Shown: positions 42,512 to 52,334 of the stretch, piece after piece
Numbering within the stretch: the stretch's first letter is position 1
Layout: each line of letters begins with the position of its first letter
Assembly (NCBI RefSeq): GCF_003312875.1
Contig: NZ_CP015163.1
Location: 6,944,001-7,008,000, forward strand
Source of the DNA: Amycolatopsis albispora
GTDB lineage: Bacteria > Actinomycetota > Actinomycetes > Mycobacteriales > Pseudonocardiaceae
Direction: 5' to 3'
Length of the DNA stretch: 64,000 nucleotides
The notes under the pieces: model-generated
What the model was told of the DNA's origin: nothing
Database searches by the model: none
The model's input: only the letters and a program-made list of their open reading frames with translations
Made by a program: the position numbers and the translations under genes

Positions 42512-42943
42512 ATGGGCAAGGTCACCGCCACCGCCGAGCGCCGGATCGATGCGCCGGTGGAGAAGGTGCGGGCACTCGTCGCCGACTACAGCGCGCGGCC
42601 GGAGATCCTCACCGAGCAGTACCGCGACTACGAGGTCGTCGAGGGCGGCACCGGCGCGGGCACGGTCGCCAAGTGGAAGCTGCAGGCCACCTCGAAGCGC
42701 GTGCGCGACGTCGCGGCCACCGTCTCCGAGCCCGCCCCCGGCACCCTGGTCGAGACCGACGCCAACTCGTCGATGGTGACCACCTGGACCGTGCGCGAGG
42801 CGGGCGGGGGCACCCTGGTCCGGATCGAGACCACCTGGACCGGCGCGGGCGGCATCGGCGGCTTCTTCGAGAAGACCTTCGCGCCCGCGGGCCTCAAGCG
42901 GATCTACGACGGCGTGCTCCAGAACCTCGAAAAGGCGGTCTGA
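42512..42943 (+). CDS. SRPBCC (START-like) family protein
   Basis: Protein of 143 residues from ATG 42512 behind GAAGGAG. TATAERRIDAPVEKVRALVAD at the N-terminus and ETTWTGAGGIGGFFEKTFAP in the C-terminal helix region fit polyketide cyclase/START-type ligand-binding proteins. Ligand unknown. A standalone gene. Confidence 0.85.
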   Translation: MGKVTATAERRIDAPVEKVRALVADYSARPEILTEQYRDYEVVEGGTGAGTVAKWKLQATSKRVRDVAATVSEPAPGTLVETDANSSMVTTWTVREAGGGTLVRIETTWTGAGGIGGFFEKTFAPAGLKRIYDGVLQNLEKAV

Positions 42944-43019
42944 GCCACAAGCCGGAATGCCGGGTCCGCCGGACCCGTTCTGGCAGACAGGCACGTCCTC
43001 GACGAACAGGAGTTCCGTG

Positions 43020-44030
43020 GTGACCGCACCGACCAAGGCAACCGAGATCCGGCTCGCCGCCCGCCCGCACGGCCTGCCGACGCCGGCGGACTTTTCCATT
43101 GTGGACACCGAGATCCCGTCGCCGGGGCCGGGGCAGTTGCTGGTGCGCAACGAGTTCGTCAGCGTCGACCCGTACATGCGCGGCCGGATGTCGGAGGCCA
43201 AGTCGTACGCCGAGCCGTACGAGCTGGGCAAGGTGATGCACGGCGGCGCGGCCGGCGAGGTGGTCGAGTCCACTGTGGACGGATTCGCGCCCGGGGACAA
43301 GGTGGTGCACCAGCTCGGCTGGCGCAGCCACGCGGTGGTCGACGCGAAGCACGCGCTGAAGGTCGACGCTGAACTGGCGCCGCTGAGCACCTACCTCGGC
43401 GTGCTCGGCATGACCGGGCACACCGCCTGGGTCGGGCTGCACGAGATCGCGCATCTCACGCCGGACGACACCGTGTTCATCTCGGGCGCGGCCGGTGCGG
43501 TCGGCTCGGTCGCCGGTCAGCTGGCGAAGCTCAACGGCGCCAAGCGGGTCATCGGCAGCGCGGGCTCGGCGGAGAAGGTCCGGTGGCTCACCGAGGACCT
43601 CGGGTTCGACGCCGCGTTCAACTACAAGGACGGCCCGGTCGCCGCGCAGTTGGCGGAAGCCGCGCCGGACGGCGTCGACCTGTACTTCGACAACGTCGGC
43701 GGCGAGCACCTCGAAGCGGCCATCGAGTCGGCGAACCTGCACGCGCGCTTCGCGGTGTGCGGCATGATTTCGACCTACAACGACACCGAAGCCGTGCCGG
43801 GGCCGCGGAACCTGATGAAGATCGTCGGGAAGCGGCTGAACATCCACGGTTTCCTGGTCCTCGACCACGGCGCCAAGCAGCCGGAGTTCGTCGCCGAGGT
43901 GGCGCCGCTGGTCGCTGGCGGGCAGCTGAAGTACTCCGAAACCGTGGTGGACGGTATTCGCAACGCGCCGCAGGCGTTCATCGACATGCTGGGCGGCGCC
44001 AACACCGGGAAGATGCTGGTCCGTGTCTGA
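43020..44030 (+). CDS. MDR-family NADP-dependent oxidoreductase (prostaglandin/alkenal reductase type)
   Basis: Protein of 336 residues from GTG 43020 (or 43017). RNEFVSVDPYMRGRM and the nucleotide site VFISGAAGAVGSVAGQLAKL are typical of leukotriene B4 12-hydroxydehydrogenase-like enzymes; these have no zinc. They reduce activated C=C bonds of enones or alkenals. It overlaps the small redoxin gene by eight bases, so the two are co-translated. Confidence 0.92.
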   Translation: MTAPTKATEIRLAARPHGLPTPADFSIVDTEIPSPGPGQLLVRNEFVSVDPYMRGRMSEAKSYAEPYELGKVMHGGAAGEVVESTVDGFAPGDKVVHQLGWRSHAVVDAKHALKVDAELAPLSTYLGVLGMTGHTAWVGLHEIAHLTPDDTVFISGAAGAVGSVAGQLAKLNGAKRVIGSAGSAEKVRWLTEDLGFDAAFNYKDGPVAAQLAEAAPDGVDLYFDNVGGEHLEAAIESANLHARFAVCGMISTYNDTEAVPGPRNLMKIVGKRLNIHGFLVLDHGAKQPEFVAEVAPLVAGGQLKYSETVVDGIRNAPQAFIDMLGGANTGKMLVRV

Positions 44031-44262
44031 ACTGATCGTGTACGGGGCCGGTTGGTGCCCCGACGTGCGCCGCAGCCGGGCGCTCCTCGACCGCGAGGGC
44101 GTCGAATACCGCTATGTCGACGTGGAAGCCGACGCCGAAGCCGAAGCGAAGGTGCGCGAGCTGCAGGACGGCGCCCGGCGCATCCCCACCATCGTCTTCG
44201 GCGACGGCACCTTCCTGGTCGAACCGTCGGACGACGCGCTTTCCGCGCACCTGGCCAGGTAG
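44023..44262 (+). CDS. Glutaredoxin-like protein with one active-site Cys
   Basis: Protein of 79 residues with the glutaredoxin/mycoredoxin fold: IVYGAGWCPDVRRSRALLDR, then RRIPTIVFGDGTFLVEPSDD with the cis-Pro. Usual mycoredoxins have CxxC; here it is CPDV, leaving one cysteine, so it would need mycothiol for a monothiol mechanism or act in a different role. GTG 44023 lies inside the previous gene. Confidence 0.8.
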   Translation: MSELIVYGAGWCPDVRRSRALLDREGVEYRYVDVEADAEAEAKVRELQDGARRIPTIVFGDGTFLVEPSDDALSAHLAR

Positions 44263-44281
44263 GCGGCGGGCCGCACCGGCG

Positions 44282-45148
44282 TCAGAAGACGACGGTGCGG
44301 TTCCCGTGCACCAGGACGCGGTTCTCCAGGTGCCACCGCAGGCCCTTGGCCAGGGTGAACTTCTCGATGTCGCGGCCCTTGCGCACCATGTCGGTGACCG
44401 AGTCGCCGTGGCCGACGCGGATCACGTCCTGCTCGATGATCGGCCCGGCATCCAGGTCCGCGGTCACGTAGTGGCAGGTCGCGCCGACCAGCTTCACGCC
44501 GCGCGCGTGCGCCTGGTGGTACGGCCGCGCGCCGATGAACGAGGGCAGGAAGCTGTGGTGGATGTTCAGCGCCCGCCCAGCCCAGGCCTCGCACAGTTCC
44601 GCGGGCAGGATCTGCATGAACCGCGCCAGCACGATCGCGTGCGGGTCGTGCGAGTCGACCAGCTCGCGCACGCGCGCGAAGGCCTCGGCCTTGCCGTCGG
44701 CCGGGAAGGGCACGTGGTGGAACGGGATGCCGTGCGCCCGCGTGATGTCGCCGAGCGATTCGTGGTTGCCGATCACCGCGCTGACGTCCACGTCCAGCTC
44801 CCCGGAGGCGACCCGCCCGAGCAGGTCGTACAGGCAGTGCCCCTCCTTCGAGACCAGGATCACCACGCGCCGCCGCTCGGCGGTGTCGGCGACCGCCCAG
44901 TCGGTGTCGCTGCCCAGCGAGCGCGCCACCCCGGCGAACCGGGCACGCAGCTCGTCCACGTCGAACGGCAGCGAGTCGGCGCGCACTTCCTGCCGGGTGA
45001 AGAACCAGCCGGTCTCCGGATCGGTGTGGTAGGCGGCCTCGACGATCCAGCCGCCGGCCTCGGCCAGGAAGGCGGCGATGCGCGCGACGATCCCGGTCCG
45101 GTCGGGGCAGCCGAAGGTGATCACATATCTGCGTTCTGACGGTGGCAC
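44282..45148 (-). CDS. purU: Formyltetrahydrofolate deformylase
   Basis: Protein of 288 residues from GTG 45148. An N-terminal ACT domain (VITFGCPDRTGIVARIAAFL) precedes the formyltransferase-like domain with ALNIHHSFLPSFIGARPYHQ and GATCHYVTADLDAGPII. It hydrolyses 10-formyl-THF to formate and THF, giving formate to PurT or balancing one-carbon pools. Its start overlaps the end of the DedA gene by 28 bases. Confidence 0.95.
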   Translation of the reverse strand: MPPSERRYVITFGCPDRTGIVARIAAFLAEAGGWIVEAAYHTDPETGWFFTRQEVRADSLPFDVDELRARFAGVARSLGSDTDWAVADTAERRRVVILVSKEGHCLYDLLGRVASGELDVDVSAVIGNHESLGDITRAHGIPFHHVPFPADGKAEAFARVRELVDSHDPHAIVLARFMQILPAELCEAWAGRALNIHHSFLPSFIGARPYHQAHARGVKLVGATCHYVTADLDAGPIIEQDVIRVGHGDSVTDMVRKGRDIEKFTLAKGLRWHLENRVLVHGNRTVVF

Positions 45149-45750
45149 GGTTGCCCATCCTTCCCCGTGCGCCCCGGCACGGCGCGGCGGGCCACCTCCA
45201 AAGCGGCCACCACCGCCAAGCCGATGCCGAACGCCAGCAGCAGGCCCTTCACCGGCTCGCCGCCGAACTGCGCGCCGCCGAGCAGGCCGAGCAGCACGCT
45301 GTAGACCGCCCACAGCGAGGCGCCGAGCGCGTCGAGCGCGATGAACCGCCGCAGTGGGTACCGCATGCTGCCGGTGGCCAGCCCGGTCGCCACCCGCCCG
45401 CCCGGCAGGTACCGCGCGGCGACGATCAGCAGCGCACCCCGCTCGGTCACCTTCCGCCGCGCCCAGGCGTACCGGCGCGCGCCCTTCTCGCCGCGTTGCA
45501 GCCGGGCCACCACGGCCGGGCCGGCGGTGCGGCCGATGGTGTGGCTGAGCAGGTCACCGCCGAACGCGCCGGCGGCCGCCACCGCGGCTAGCAGTGCTAG
45601 CGCGCCGAGGTCGAATCCGACTAGCACTGCTAGGCCCACCACCGCGGTCTCGCTCGGCATGAACGGCAGCAGCGCGTCCAGTGCGGAGACCGCGAAAACC
45701 AGCAGCCACAACCACGGCGAACCGAGCGCGGCCTGCAGGAATTCGAGCAC
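45121..45750 (-). CDS. DedA-family (SNARE-associated/VTT) membrane protein
   Basis: Protein of 209 residues from GTG 45750. Four or five hydrophobic segments, with the VTT/DedA signs FVSALDALLPFMPSE-like near 25 and ARYLPGGRVATGLATGSM. These proteins are linked to lipid carrier transport (undecaprenyl phosphate or phospholipids). It is upstream of purU; the pairing has no obvious reason. Confidence 0.88.
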   Translation of the reverse strand: MLEFLQAALGSPWLWLLVFAVSALDALLPFMPSETAVVGLAVLVGFDLGALALLAAVAAAGAFGGDLLSHTIGRTAGPAVVARLQRGEKGARRYAWARRKVTERGALLIVAARYLPGGRVATGLATGSMRYPLRRFIALDALGASLWAVYSVLLGLLGGAQFGGEPVKGLLLAFGIGLAVVAALEVARRAVPGRTGKDGQPCHRQNADM

Positions 45751-45967
45751 GCACCCATCGTCGGCAACCGCGGTGACGGCCCGGGATGATCGGAGTGAAT
45801 ATTTGGCGGGTGCGCAAGTCAGGGCATGGCGCCCGCCGCGCCGAGGCGGCCACTGGCCACCAGGGGCTCGTATCGAGTGCACGGTCCAGTACGGCGATGC
45901 CGGCGCGGCACCGCCCGGAATCACCTCGATCACGACGGGCAACCACCGACCCTGTCTGCGCGCTCTC

Positions 45968-46768
45968 TCAGCGCGGGGCGACGCTCGAATACGGCACGGT
46001 GACCTCGCCGAGCCGCCACCGCGACCGCCGGTCGAGCACCGGCCAGCCCCGCTCGGCCAGCAGGCGCACCGCCTCCGCCCACCGCGCCCGCGCGCCGAAG
46101 GCCTGGTATCCGGCGGCGGTGTCCCAGCAGGCGTCGAACAACGCCAGGAACTCGTGCACCGGTTCGCCCGGCACGTTGCGGTGGATCAGCGACTTCGGCA
46201 GCCGCTCGGCCAGCCCGGACGGCCGGTCCAGGCTCGCCGCGCGGCACGACAGCGTCAGCGTCCGCGGGCCCGCCGCGGACAAGGTGATCCAGGCGCACCG
46301 CCTGCCGATCTCGTCACAGGTCCCCTCGACCAGCAGGCCACCGGGCGCGAGCTGGTCCAGCACCCGCTGCCAGGCCGCCTCGACCTCGTGCTCCGCGTAC
46401 TGCCGCAGCACGTTGAACGCGCGCACCAGCACCGGCCGCGTCCCGGCCAGCTCGAACCCGCCGCGCCGGAAGTCCAGCCGCGGCGGGTCGGCGGCGGCCG
46501 CTGCCACCGCGACCCGCTCGGGGTCCAGTTCGAGGCCCAGCACACGCACCGGAGGGCACACCGAGCGGAGGCGGTGCGCCAGTTCCACCGTGGTCACCGG
46601 TGACGCGCCGTAACCGAGATCGACCACCAGCGGGTCGGGCGCCGCCCGCAGCACCGCGCCGATCGCGGGCGTGCCGGTCAGCCAGCGATCGACGCGGCGG
46701 AGGCGGTTCGGATTGGTGGTTCCCCTGGTCGGTGCGCCAACGGGTGCGCTCAGCCGTCCGCGAGCCAC
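45968..46768 (-). CDS. Class I SAM-dependent methyltransferase-like protein
   Basis: Protein of 266 residues from GTG 46768. DPLVVDLGYGASPVTTVELAHR resembles the SAM-binding loop and RVLGLELDPERV the acidic strand. Its GTG lies inside the upstream DUF2505 gene (19-base overlap), so they are coupled. Substrate unknown. The next gene downstream on this strand is dedA, separated by 217 bases. Confidence 0.75.
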   Translation of the reverse strand: MARGRLSAPVGAPTRGTTNPNRLRRVDRWLTGTPAIGAVLRAAPDPLVVDLGYGASPVTTVELAHRLRSVCPPVRVLGLELDPERVAVAAAAADPPRLDFRRGGFELAGTRPVLVRAFNVLRQYAEHEVEAAWQRVLDQLAPGGLLVEGTCDEIGRRCAWITLSAAGPRTLTLSCRAASLDRPSGLAERLPKSLIHRNVPGEPVHEFLALFDACWDTAAGYQAFGARARWAEAVRLLAERGWPVLDRRSRWRLGEVTVPYSSVAPR

Positions 46769-47247
46769 TTCGCGGTGAATTCCGCTTCCCGCACCAGCAG
46801 CTTCGTCACCTGCTCGGCGATCACCTGTTCCAGCTTGCCGCCGACCAGCGGGATGCGGACGCGCACCTCACCGCTGGTGACCAGCGTCGCGCCGGTGCCG
46901 TTCGGCACCAGCTCGGTGCGCGCGGTGATCTCACCGGGCACGCCGTCCACAGTGGCCTTCGCGGTACCCGTGTAGCCCTCGCCAGCGGCCTCCCACACCT
47001 GCTCGCGGTGCACGATCAGGTCACCCTTGTGGAAGGTCCGCACGGCCTGCGGCAGCTGGTCCGCGCCGATGCCCTGCACCAGCTTGTAGGCGGCCCGCCG
47101 CTGGTCAGCCGCGTGCTCCGGCAGCCCGGCGTGCTTGCCGCCCAGCAGGTCGAGGCGGGCGCGCAGCACCTCTTCCGCGGACTGCGCGTGGTAGACCTCG
47201 GCCACGCCCTGCGCGAACTCCGCGCGGTGCTCGATACGGGATGCCAT
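46750..47247 (-). CDS. DUF2505 protein (SRPBCC-like; Rv0481c counterpart)
   Basis: Protein of 165 residues from ATG 47247. START-like pattern: MASRIEHRAEFAQGVAEVYH at the start and KLEQVIAEQVTKLLVREAEF at the C-terminal helix. M. tuberculosis has the counterpart Rv0481c beside murB (Rv0482) in the same divergent arrangement. Role unknown. Its stop lies after the methyltransferase start. Confidence 0.88.
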   Translation of the reverse strand: MASRIEHRAEFAQGVAEVYHAQSAEEVLRARLDLLGGKHAGLPEHAADQRRAAYKLVQGIGADQLPQAVRTFHKGDLIVHREQVWEAAGEGYTGTAKATVDGVPGEITARTELVPNGTGATLVTSGEVRVRIPLVGGKLEQVIAEQVTKLLVREAEFTAKWLADG

Positions 47248-47272
47248 GAGCGGGACAGTACCGTTCAAGGGC

Positions 47273-48346
47273 GTGAGCACTCTCCAAACTCCCACCCAAG
47301 CGGCCCTGAGCGAGCACACCACGCTGCGGCTCGGCGGCCCGGCCCGCCGCTTCGCCGAGGCCACCACCAGCGACGAGCTGGTCGCCGCGGTGCGTGCCGC
47401 GGACGCCGCCGGCGAACCGCTGCTGCTGCTCGGCGGCGGCTCCAACCTGGTGGTCGCCGACGAGGGCTTCGACGGCACCGTGCTCAAGATCGCCACCACC
47501 GGGCGCACCTTCCAGCCGGACGGGCCGGTGGTGCGGGTCACCGCCGAGGCCGGGGAGAACTGGGACGAGTTCGTCGCCTGGACCGTGCGTTCCGGGCTCG
47601 GCGGGCTGGAGTGCCTGTCCGGCATTCCCGGCCTGGTCGGCGCCACGCCGATCCAGAACGTCGGTGCCTACGGCTTCGAGATCGCCGACCTGCTGCGCTC
47701 GGTGCGCCTGTACGACCGCCGCACCGGCGAGGTCCGCACGCTGGCCAAGGAGCAGCTGCGGCTGGGGTACCGCACCAGCGTGCTCAAGGGCACCGATCAC
47801 GGCGTGGTGCTCTCGGTCGAGCTGGACCTGCACGGCGACGGCCTGTCCAGCCCGATCCGGTACGCCGAGCTGGCGAAGAAGCTCGACGTCGAGATCGGCG
47901 CGCGCGTGCCCACCGCGTCGGTGCGCGAAGCCGTGCTCGAACTGCGCCGCGGCAAGGGCATGGTGCTCGACCCGGCCGATCACGACACCTGGAGCGCCGG
48001 GTCCTTCTTCACCAACCCGATCCTGCCCGAATCGCGGGTCACCGCGGTGCTGGCACGGATCGCCGAGGTGGTCGGCGACGACGTGCCGGTGCCGCAGTAC
48101 CCCGCCGACAACGGCGTGAAGCTGTCCGCCGCGTGGCTGATCGAACGGGCCGGGTTCGGCAAGGGGCACACTGGAGCCGGTGGCCGCGTTTCGCTGTCCA
48201 CCAAGCACACGCTCGCGCTGACCAACCGCGGTTCGGCGACCACGGCCGAGCTGCTGTCGCTGGCGCGCGAGGTGCGTGACGGGGTTGAGACCCGCTTCGG
48301 CGTGGAACTCCACCCGGAGCCTCTCTTGATCAATTGCGGCCTGTGA
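47273..48346 (+). CDS. murB: UDP-N-acetylenolpyruvoylglucosamine reductase
   Basis: Protein of 357 residues from GTG 47273 (ATG 47246 also in frame; it would overlap the divergent DUF2505 start). TACCGT lies eight bases before the GTG. FAD-binding: LGGGSNLVVADEGFDG and SGIPGLVGATPIQNVGAYG; catalytic loop YRTSVLKG and GSFFTNPIL. It makes UDP-MurNAc, a step of peptidoglycan synthesis. Typical type I MurB length. Confidence 0.95.
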   Translation: MSTLQTPTQAALSEHTTLRLGGPARRFAEATTSDELVAAVRAADAAGEPLLLLGGGSNLVVADEGFDGTVLKIATTGRTFQPDGPVVRVTAEAGENWDEFVAWTVRSGLGGLECLSGIPGLVGATPIQNVGAYGFEIADLLRSVRLYDRRTGEVRTLAKEQLRLGYRTSVLKGTDHGVVLSVELDLHGDGLSSPIRYAELAKKLDVEIGARVPTASVREAVLELRRGKGMVLDPADHDTWSAGSFFTNPILPESRVTAVLARIAEVVGDDVPVPQYPADNGVKLSAAWLIERAGFGKGHTGAGGRVSLSTKHTLALTNRGSATTAELLSLAREVRDGVETRFGVELHPEPLLINCGL

Positions 48347-48424
48347 CCTGGGCCGCAAGCAACCGGGAACGGCCCGGGGGCGTCTAGGGGGCGAGTGCTT
48401 TTTTCGGGGACATGGAGGTGTGCG

Positions 48425-49603
48425 GTGTTCGAACGGCGGACGGTTCTGCGGGCGGCGATGGTTACTCCGGTGGTGCTGTCGCCCATCGCGCTGGCCGCCT
48501 GCTCCGGTGACGAGGGCGGCGGTGACAACCCGGGCGGCGGGCAGGGGCAGGCGCCCGAACCGCCGAAGGCCGTGCTCACCGCCGAACCCGCCGTGGACGC
48601 CAAGGACGCGCCGGTGGCCAAGCCGGTCACGGTCAAGGTCACCGAGGGCACGCTCACCGAGGTCAAGGTGACCAACGCCGAAGGCAAGGTGCTCGAGGGC
48701 GCGCTGAACCCGGAGAAGACCGTCTGGACCAGCTCCGAGCAGCTCGGGTACGGCAAGTCCTACACCTACGCGGCGAAGGCCGCGGGCAGCGACGGCAAGC
48801 CCGTCGAGCTGACCGGCAAGTTCGACACGGTCAAGCCCGCCAAGGTCATCCGCGCCACGCTCAACCCCGGTGACGACGCCGAGGTGGGCGTCGGCATGCC
48901 GATCAGCGTGAAGTTCGAGGCCGCGGTCGGCGACCGCAAGGCCGCCCAGGCCGCGCTGGAGGTGAAGACCTCCAAGGAGGTCGAGGGCGCCTGGGCCTGG
49001 CTGTCCGACCGGCAGGTCGACTGGCGGCCGAAGGAGTACTGGCCGGCCGGCACGCAGGTCGAGGTCAGCGCCAAGCTGTACGGCGTGGACCTCGGCAAGG
49101 GCGTCTACGCCAAGTCCGACGTGACCACCAAGTTCAAGATCGGCCGCAACCAGGTGGTCAAGGTGCACACGCCGGACCACGTGATGAAGGTCTACCGCGA
49201 CGGCTCCGAGCACGCGAGCTACCCGTGCAGCAACGGCAAGGACGCCGACCCGAACCTGAACACGCCGAACGGCACGCTGATCGTGATGACCAAGGAACCC
49301 ACCTCGATCTTCGACAACGCGCGCTACGGCTACACCAACGTGAAGAAGAAGTGGTGCTGCCGCATCTCCAACCACGGCGAGTTCATCCACGAGAACGAGG
49401 AGAACCGCGGCAACATCGGCAAGGCGAACACCTCGCACGGCTGCATCAACCTGCTGGAAACCGACGCCAAGGCCTACTTCGACTCGGCGCTGATCGGCGA
49501 CCCGGTGGAGATCACCGGCTCGAAGGCGAACATGCCGACCACCTCCGACGTGATGGACTGGCTGCTCGACTGGAAGACTTGGCAGTCCAAGTCGGCTCTG
49601 TAG
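48425..49603 (+). CDS. L,D-transpeptidase lipoprotein (second copy; LprQ/LdtMt5-like)
   Basis: Protein of 392 residues from GTG 48425 behind GGAGG. Signal peptide with FERRTVLRA and lipobox ALAAC, two Ig-like domains, then a YkuD domain with TSHGCINLL (Cys340). In M. tuberculosis the gene after murB is Rv0483 (LprQ, LdtMt5), so this is the positional counterpart. It forms 3-3 crosslinks or attaches wall proteins. It is paralogous to 8897-10081. Confidence 0.95.
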   Translation: MFERRTVLRAAMVTPVVLSPIALAACSGDEGGGDNPGGGQGQAPEPPKAVLTAEPAVDAKDAPVAKPVTVKVTEGTLTEVKVTNAEGKVLEGALNPEKTVWTSSEQLGYGKSYTYAAKAAGSDGKPVELTGKFDTVKPAKVIRATLNPGDDAEVGVGMPISVKFEAAVGDRKAAQAALEVKTSKEVEGAWAWLSDRQVDWRPKEYWPAGTQVEVSAKLYGVDLGKGVYAKSDVTTKFKIGRNQVVKVHTPDHVMKVYRDGSEHASYPCSNGKDADPNLNTPNGTLIVMTKEPTSIFDNARYGYTNVKKKWCCRISNHGEFIHENEENRGNIGKANTSHGCINLLETDAKAYFDSALIGDPVEITGSKANMPTTSDVMDWLLDWKTWQSKSAL

Positions 49604-49623
49604 CTCCCCGAAGGACCGGTCCC

Positions 49624-50454
49624 TTGCTCACCGAAGTCATCGGTGCCGGTGGTGTGCGTCTCGGCCTGCGTGTGGCGGGCGCGGCGAACACCTCGGCCAT
49701 CGTTCTTGTGCACGGCTGGGCCCAGTCGTCGCTGGCCTGGTCACCGCAGCTGGCCGATCCCGGGCTGACCGCCCGGTACCGGCTGGTCGGCGTGGACCTG
49801 CGTGGCCACGGCGGCTCCGACGTGCCCGCGCTCGGTTACGACGAGCCGCGCGTCTGGGCCGAGGACCTGGCCGCGGTGATCGACTTCGCCGGGGCGGGTG
49901 CCCCGGTGCTGCTGGTCGGCTGGTCCTACGGCGGCCTGGTGATCACCGACTACCTGCGCGTGCACGGCACCACGAACGTCGCGGGCATCGTGTTCGCCGG
50001 GGCGATCACCGAGATCGGGCGGGACCGGCCGGGTGGCCGGGTCGGCCCGGCGATGCGGAACGCGCTGCCCGCCGCGCTGTCGGACGACCCCGCCGAGGCG
50101 GTGCCCGCGCTGACCGCGTTGTGCGCCGGGATGTCCTCGCGCCCGGTCGACGGCCCGCTGGCCCAGTCGCTGCTCGGCACCAGCCTGTCGGTGCCGCCCG
50201 CGGTGCGCGCGGCGCTGTTCCGCCGGGACGTGGACAGCTCGGCGGTGCTCGCCGGGCTGGACGTGCCGACGCTGGTGATCCACGGGGTCCAGGACCAAGT
50301 GGTGGATCTCTCGGCCGGGGAGTACGCGGCCGGGAAGATAGCGGGGGCACGGACGCGTTGGATGCCAGGGACAGGGCACCTTCCGTTCGTCGAGGCCGCC
50401 GCGGAGTTCAACTCCGCGCTCGAGCAGTTCGCCGGCGAGCGATTCGCCCACTGA
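49624..50454 (+). CDS. Alpha/beta-hydrolase
   Basis: Protein of 276 residues from TTG 49624 behind AAGGA. VLVHGWAQSS (oxyanion hole), DLRGHGGSD, nucleophile elbow GWSYGG, and a terminal His in PGTGHLPFVE. These show an ester or halo-compound hydrolase, or non-enzymatic carrier, with intact catalytic residues. Close to the L,D-transpeptidase and mshA; substrate unknown. Confidence 0.88.
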   Translation: MLTEVIGAGGVRLGLRVAGAANTSAIVLVHGWAQSSLAWSPQLADPGLTARYRLVGVDLRGHGGSDVPALGYDEPRVWAEDLAAVIDFAGAGAPVLLVGWSYGGLVITDYLRVHGTTNVAGIVFAGAITEIGRDRPGGRVGPAMRNALPAALSDDPAEAVPALTALCAGMSSRPVDGPLAQSLLGTSLSVPPAVRAALFRRDVDSSAVLAGLDVPTLVIHGVQDQVVDLSAGEYAAGKIAGARTRWMPGTGHLPFVEAAAEFNSALEQFAGERFAH

Positions 50455-50483
50455 GCTGCGCGGAGTGAACGAGGAGCGACCAC

Positions 50484-51779
50484 GTGACGGTCACGTTGCA
50501 CAGGGCCACGCGCTGGCCACGCCGGGTTGCGGTGCTGTCGGTGCACACTTCACCGCTGGAGCAGCCGGGCACCGGTGACGCCGGCGGCATGAACGTCTAC
50601 ATCAGCCAGACCGCCACCGAGATGGCCCGCCGCGGGATCAACGTCGAGGTGTTCACCCGCGCCACCTCCTCCGACCAGCCGCCGGTGGCCGAGCTGGCGC
50701 CCGGTGTGCTGGTGCGGCACGTGCCGGCTGGCCCGTTCGAGCCGCTGGGCCGCGACGAACTGCCCGCGCAGCTGTGCGCGTTCACCTCGGGGGTGCTGCG
50801 CACCGAGGCCTTCCACGAGCCGGGGTACTACGACGTCATCCACTCGCACTACTGGCTGTCCGGCCAGGTCGGCTGGCTCGCGCGCGACCGGTGGGGCGTG
50901 CCGCTGGTGCACACCGCGCACACGCTGGCCAAGGTCAAGAACGCCGCGCTCGCCGATGGCGACACCCCGGAGCCGCGGACCCGCGTGATCGGCGAGGAGC
51001 AGATCGTCGCCGAGGCCGACCGGCTGGTGGCGAACACCGCGGTCGAGGCGCGTGAGCTGGTCGGCCTGTACGGCGCGGCACCGCAGGCCGTGCACACCGT
51101 GTCGCCGGGGGTGGACCTGGACCGCTTCACGCCCGGTTCGAAGGCCGCCGCGCGTGCCGAGCTCGGCCTGCCCGCGGACGCCGTCATCCTGGCTTTCGCG
51201 GGCAGGATCCAGCCGCTGAAGGCGCCCGACGTGCTGCTCCACGCGGCCGCCGCGATGCTGCGGCGGGATCCGTCGCTGGCCGACCGGCTGGTGGTGCTGA
51301 TCGTCGGCGGGCCGTCCGGCAGCGGGCTGGAGCAGCCGCAGGCGCTCAAGGAGCTGGCGGTCACCCTCGGTATCGAGCGGCAGACGCGGTTCCTGCCACC
51401 GCAACCCGGTCCGGCACTGGTGCGGGTTTACCGGGCGGCCGATGTGGTAGCCGTGCCCAGTTACAACGAGTCGTTCGGCCTGGTGGCGGTCGAGGCGCAG
51501 GCGTGCGGCACGCCGGTGGTGGCGGCCGAGGTCGGCGGGCTGCCGGTGGCGGTCGCGCACGGGGTCTCCGGCCTGCTGGTGCCCACGCACCGCGCGCGGG
51601 ACTGGGCCGGGGCGCTGGCCTCGGTCGCGCTGCGGCCCGAGCGGCACGGGGAACTCGCGGCGAACGCCGTGGCGCACGCGCGCCGCTTTTCCTGGCGGCG
51701 CACCACCGACGCGCTGCTGGACGCCTACGCTTCGGCGTCGGTGTCCTTCGGGGCGTTGCGGACGGAGGTGGCGGTTTGA
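50484..51779 (+). CDS. mshA: D-inositol-3-phosphate glycosyltransferase (mycothiol synthesis step 1)
   Basis: Protein of 431 residues from GTG 50484. GT-B fold: [20 protein letters not shown] near the start, and the donor site with [11 protein letters not shown] and [20 protein letters not shown]. It joins GlcNAc to inositol 3-phosphate. Matches Rv0486 in position (before a YbjN-like gene). Its stop overlaps the next gene by four bases. Confidence 0.97.
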   Translation: MTVTLHRATRWPRRVAVLSVHTSPLEQPGTGDAGGMNVYISQTATEMARRGINVEVFTRATSSDQPPVAELAPGVLVRHVPAGPFEPLGRDELPAQLCAFTSGVLRTEAFHEPGYYDVIHSHYWLSGQVGWLARDRWGVPLVHTAHTLAKVKNAALADGDTPEPRTRVIGEEQIVAEADRLVANTAVEARELVGLYGAAPQAVHTVSPGVDLDRFTPGSKAAARAELGLPADAVILAFAGRIQPLKAPDVLLHAAAAMLRRDPSLADRLVVLIVGGPSGSGLEQPQALKELAVTLGIERQTRFLPPQPGPALVRVYRAADVVAVPSYNESFGLVAVEAQACGTPVVAAEVGGLPVAVAHGVSGLLVPTHRARDWAGALASVALRPERHGELAANAVAHARRFSWRRTTDALLDAYASASVSFGALRTEVAV

Positions 51780-52288
51780 CCGTGGACGGCGTTATCCAGT
51801 CCACTTTGGACGCGGCGGGGCTCAAGTACGAGCGGAAGGGCGAGGGTCGCTACTTCGTCACGCTGCCCGGGACCAAGAAGCTGCAGACGAACTGCTGGCT
51901 GGTCGCCGGTGAGCACGCGTTCTCGGTGGAGGCGTTCGTCTGCCGCCGTCCCGACGAGGCCCACGAAGAGGTCTACCGGTTCCTGTTGCGCCGCAACGCG
52001 AAGCTGTACTCGGTGCACTACACGGTGGACGCCATCGGGGACATCTACCTGGTCGGCAGGCTGGCGCTGGAGTCGGTCACCGAGGCCGAGCTGGACAAGA
52101 TCCTCGGCCAGGTGCTGGAGGCCGCCGACGGGGACTTCAACACGCTGCTGGAGATCGGCTTCGCCACCTCGATCCGGCGTGAATGGGACTGGCGGGTTTC
52201 GCGCGGGGAGTCGCTGGCGAACCTGCAGGCGTTCAAGCACTTGATGGAGCCGGCGGCGCCGTCGTCCGGTCCGGTGATGGATTCGTGA
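51776..52288 (+). CDS. YbjN-domain protein (Rv0487 counterpart)
   Basis: Protein of 170 residues from TTG 51776 overlapping the mshA stop, with GGAGG eight bases upstream. YbjN/type III secretion chaperone-like fold: [20 protein letters not shown] and [20 protein letters not shown]. In mycobacteria the gene follows mshA. Possible chaperone-like role. Confidence 0.88.
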   Translation: MTVDGVIQSTLDAAGLKYERKGEGRYFVTLPGTKKLQTNCWLVAGEHAFSVEAFVCRRPDEAHEEVYRFLLRRNAKLYSVHYTVDAIGDIYLVGRLALESVTEAELDKILGQVLEAADGDFNTLLEIGFATSIRREWDWRVSRGESLANLQAFKHLMEPAAPSSGPVMDS

Positions 52289-52334
52289 TGCCGGGCGTGC
52301 AACTGGGCTGAGCCCGCGGTCCGTCTACTCGCCC

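Noticed and set aside
45751..45967. A gene in the gap between dedA and the methyltransferase
   Set aside because: Open frames here have no start context or family; the gap appears non-coding.
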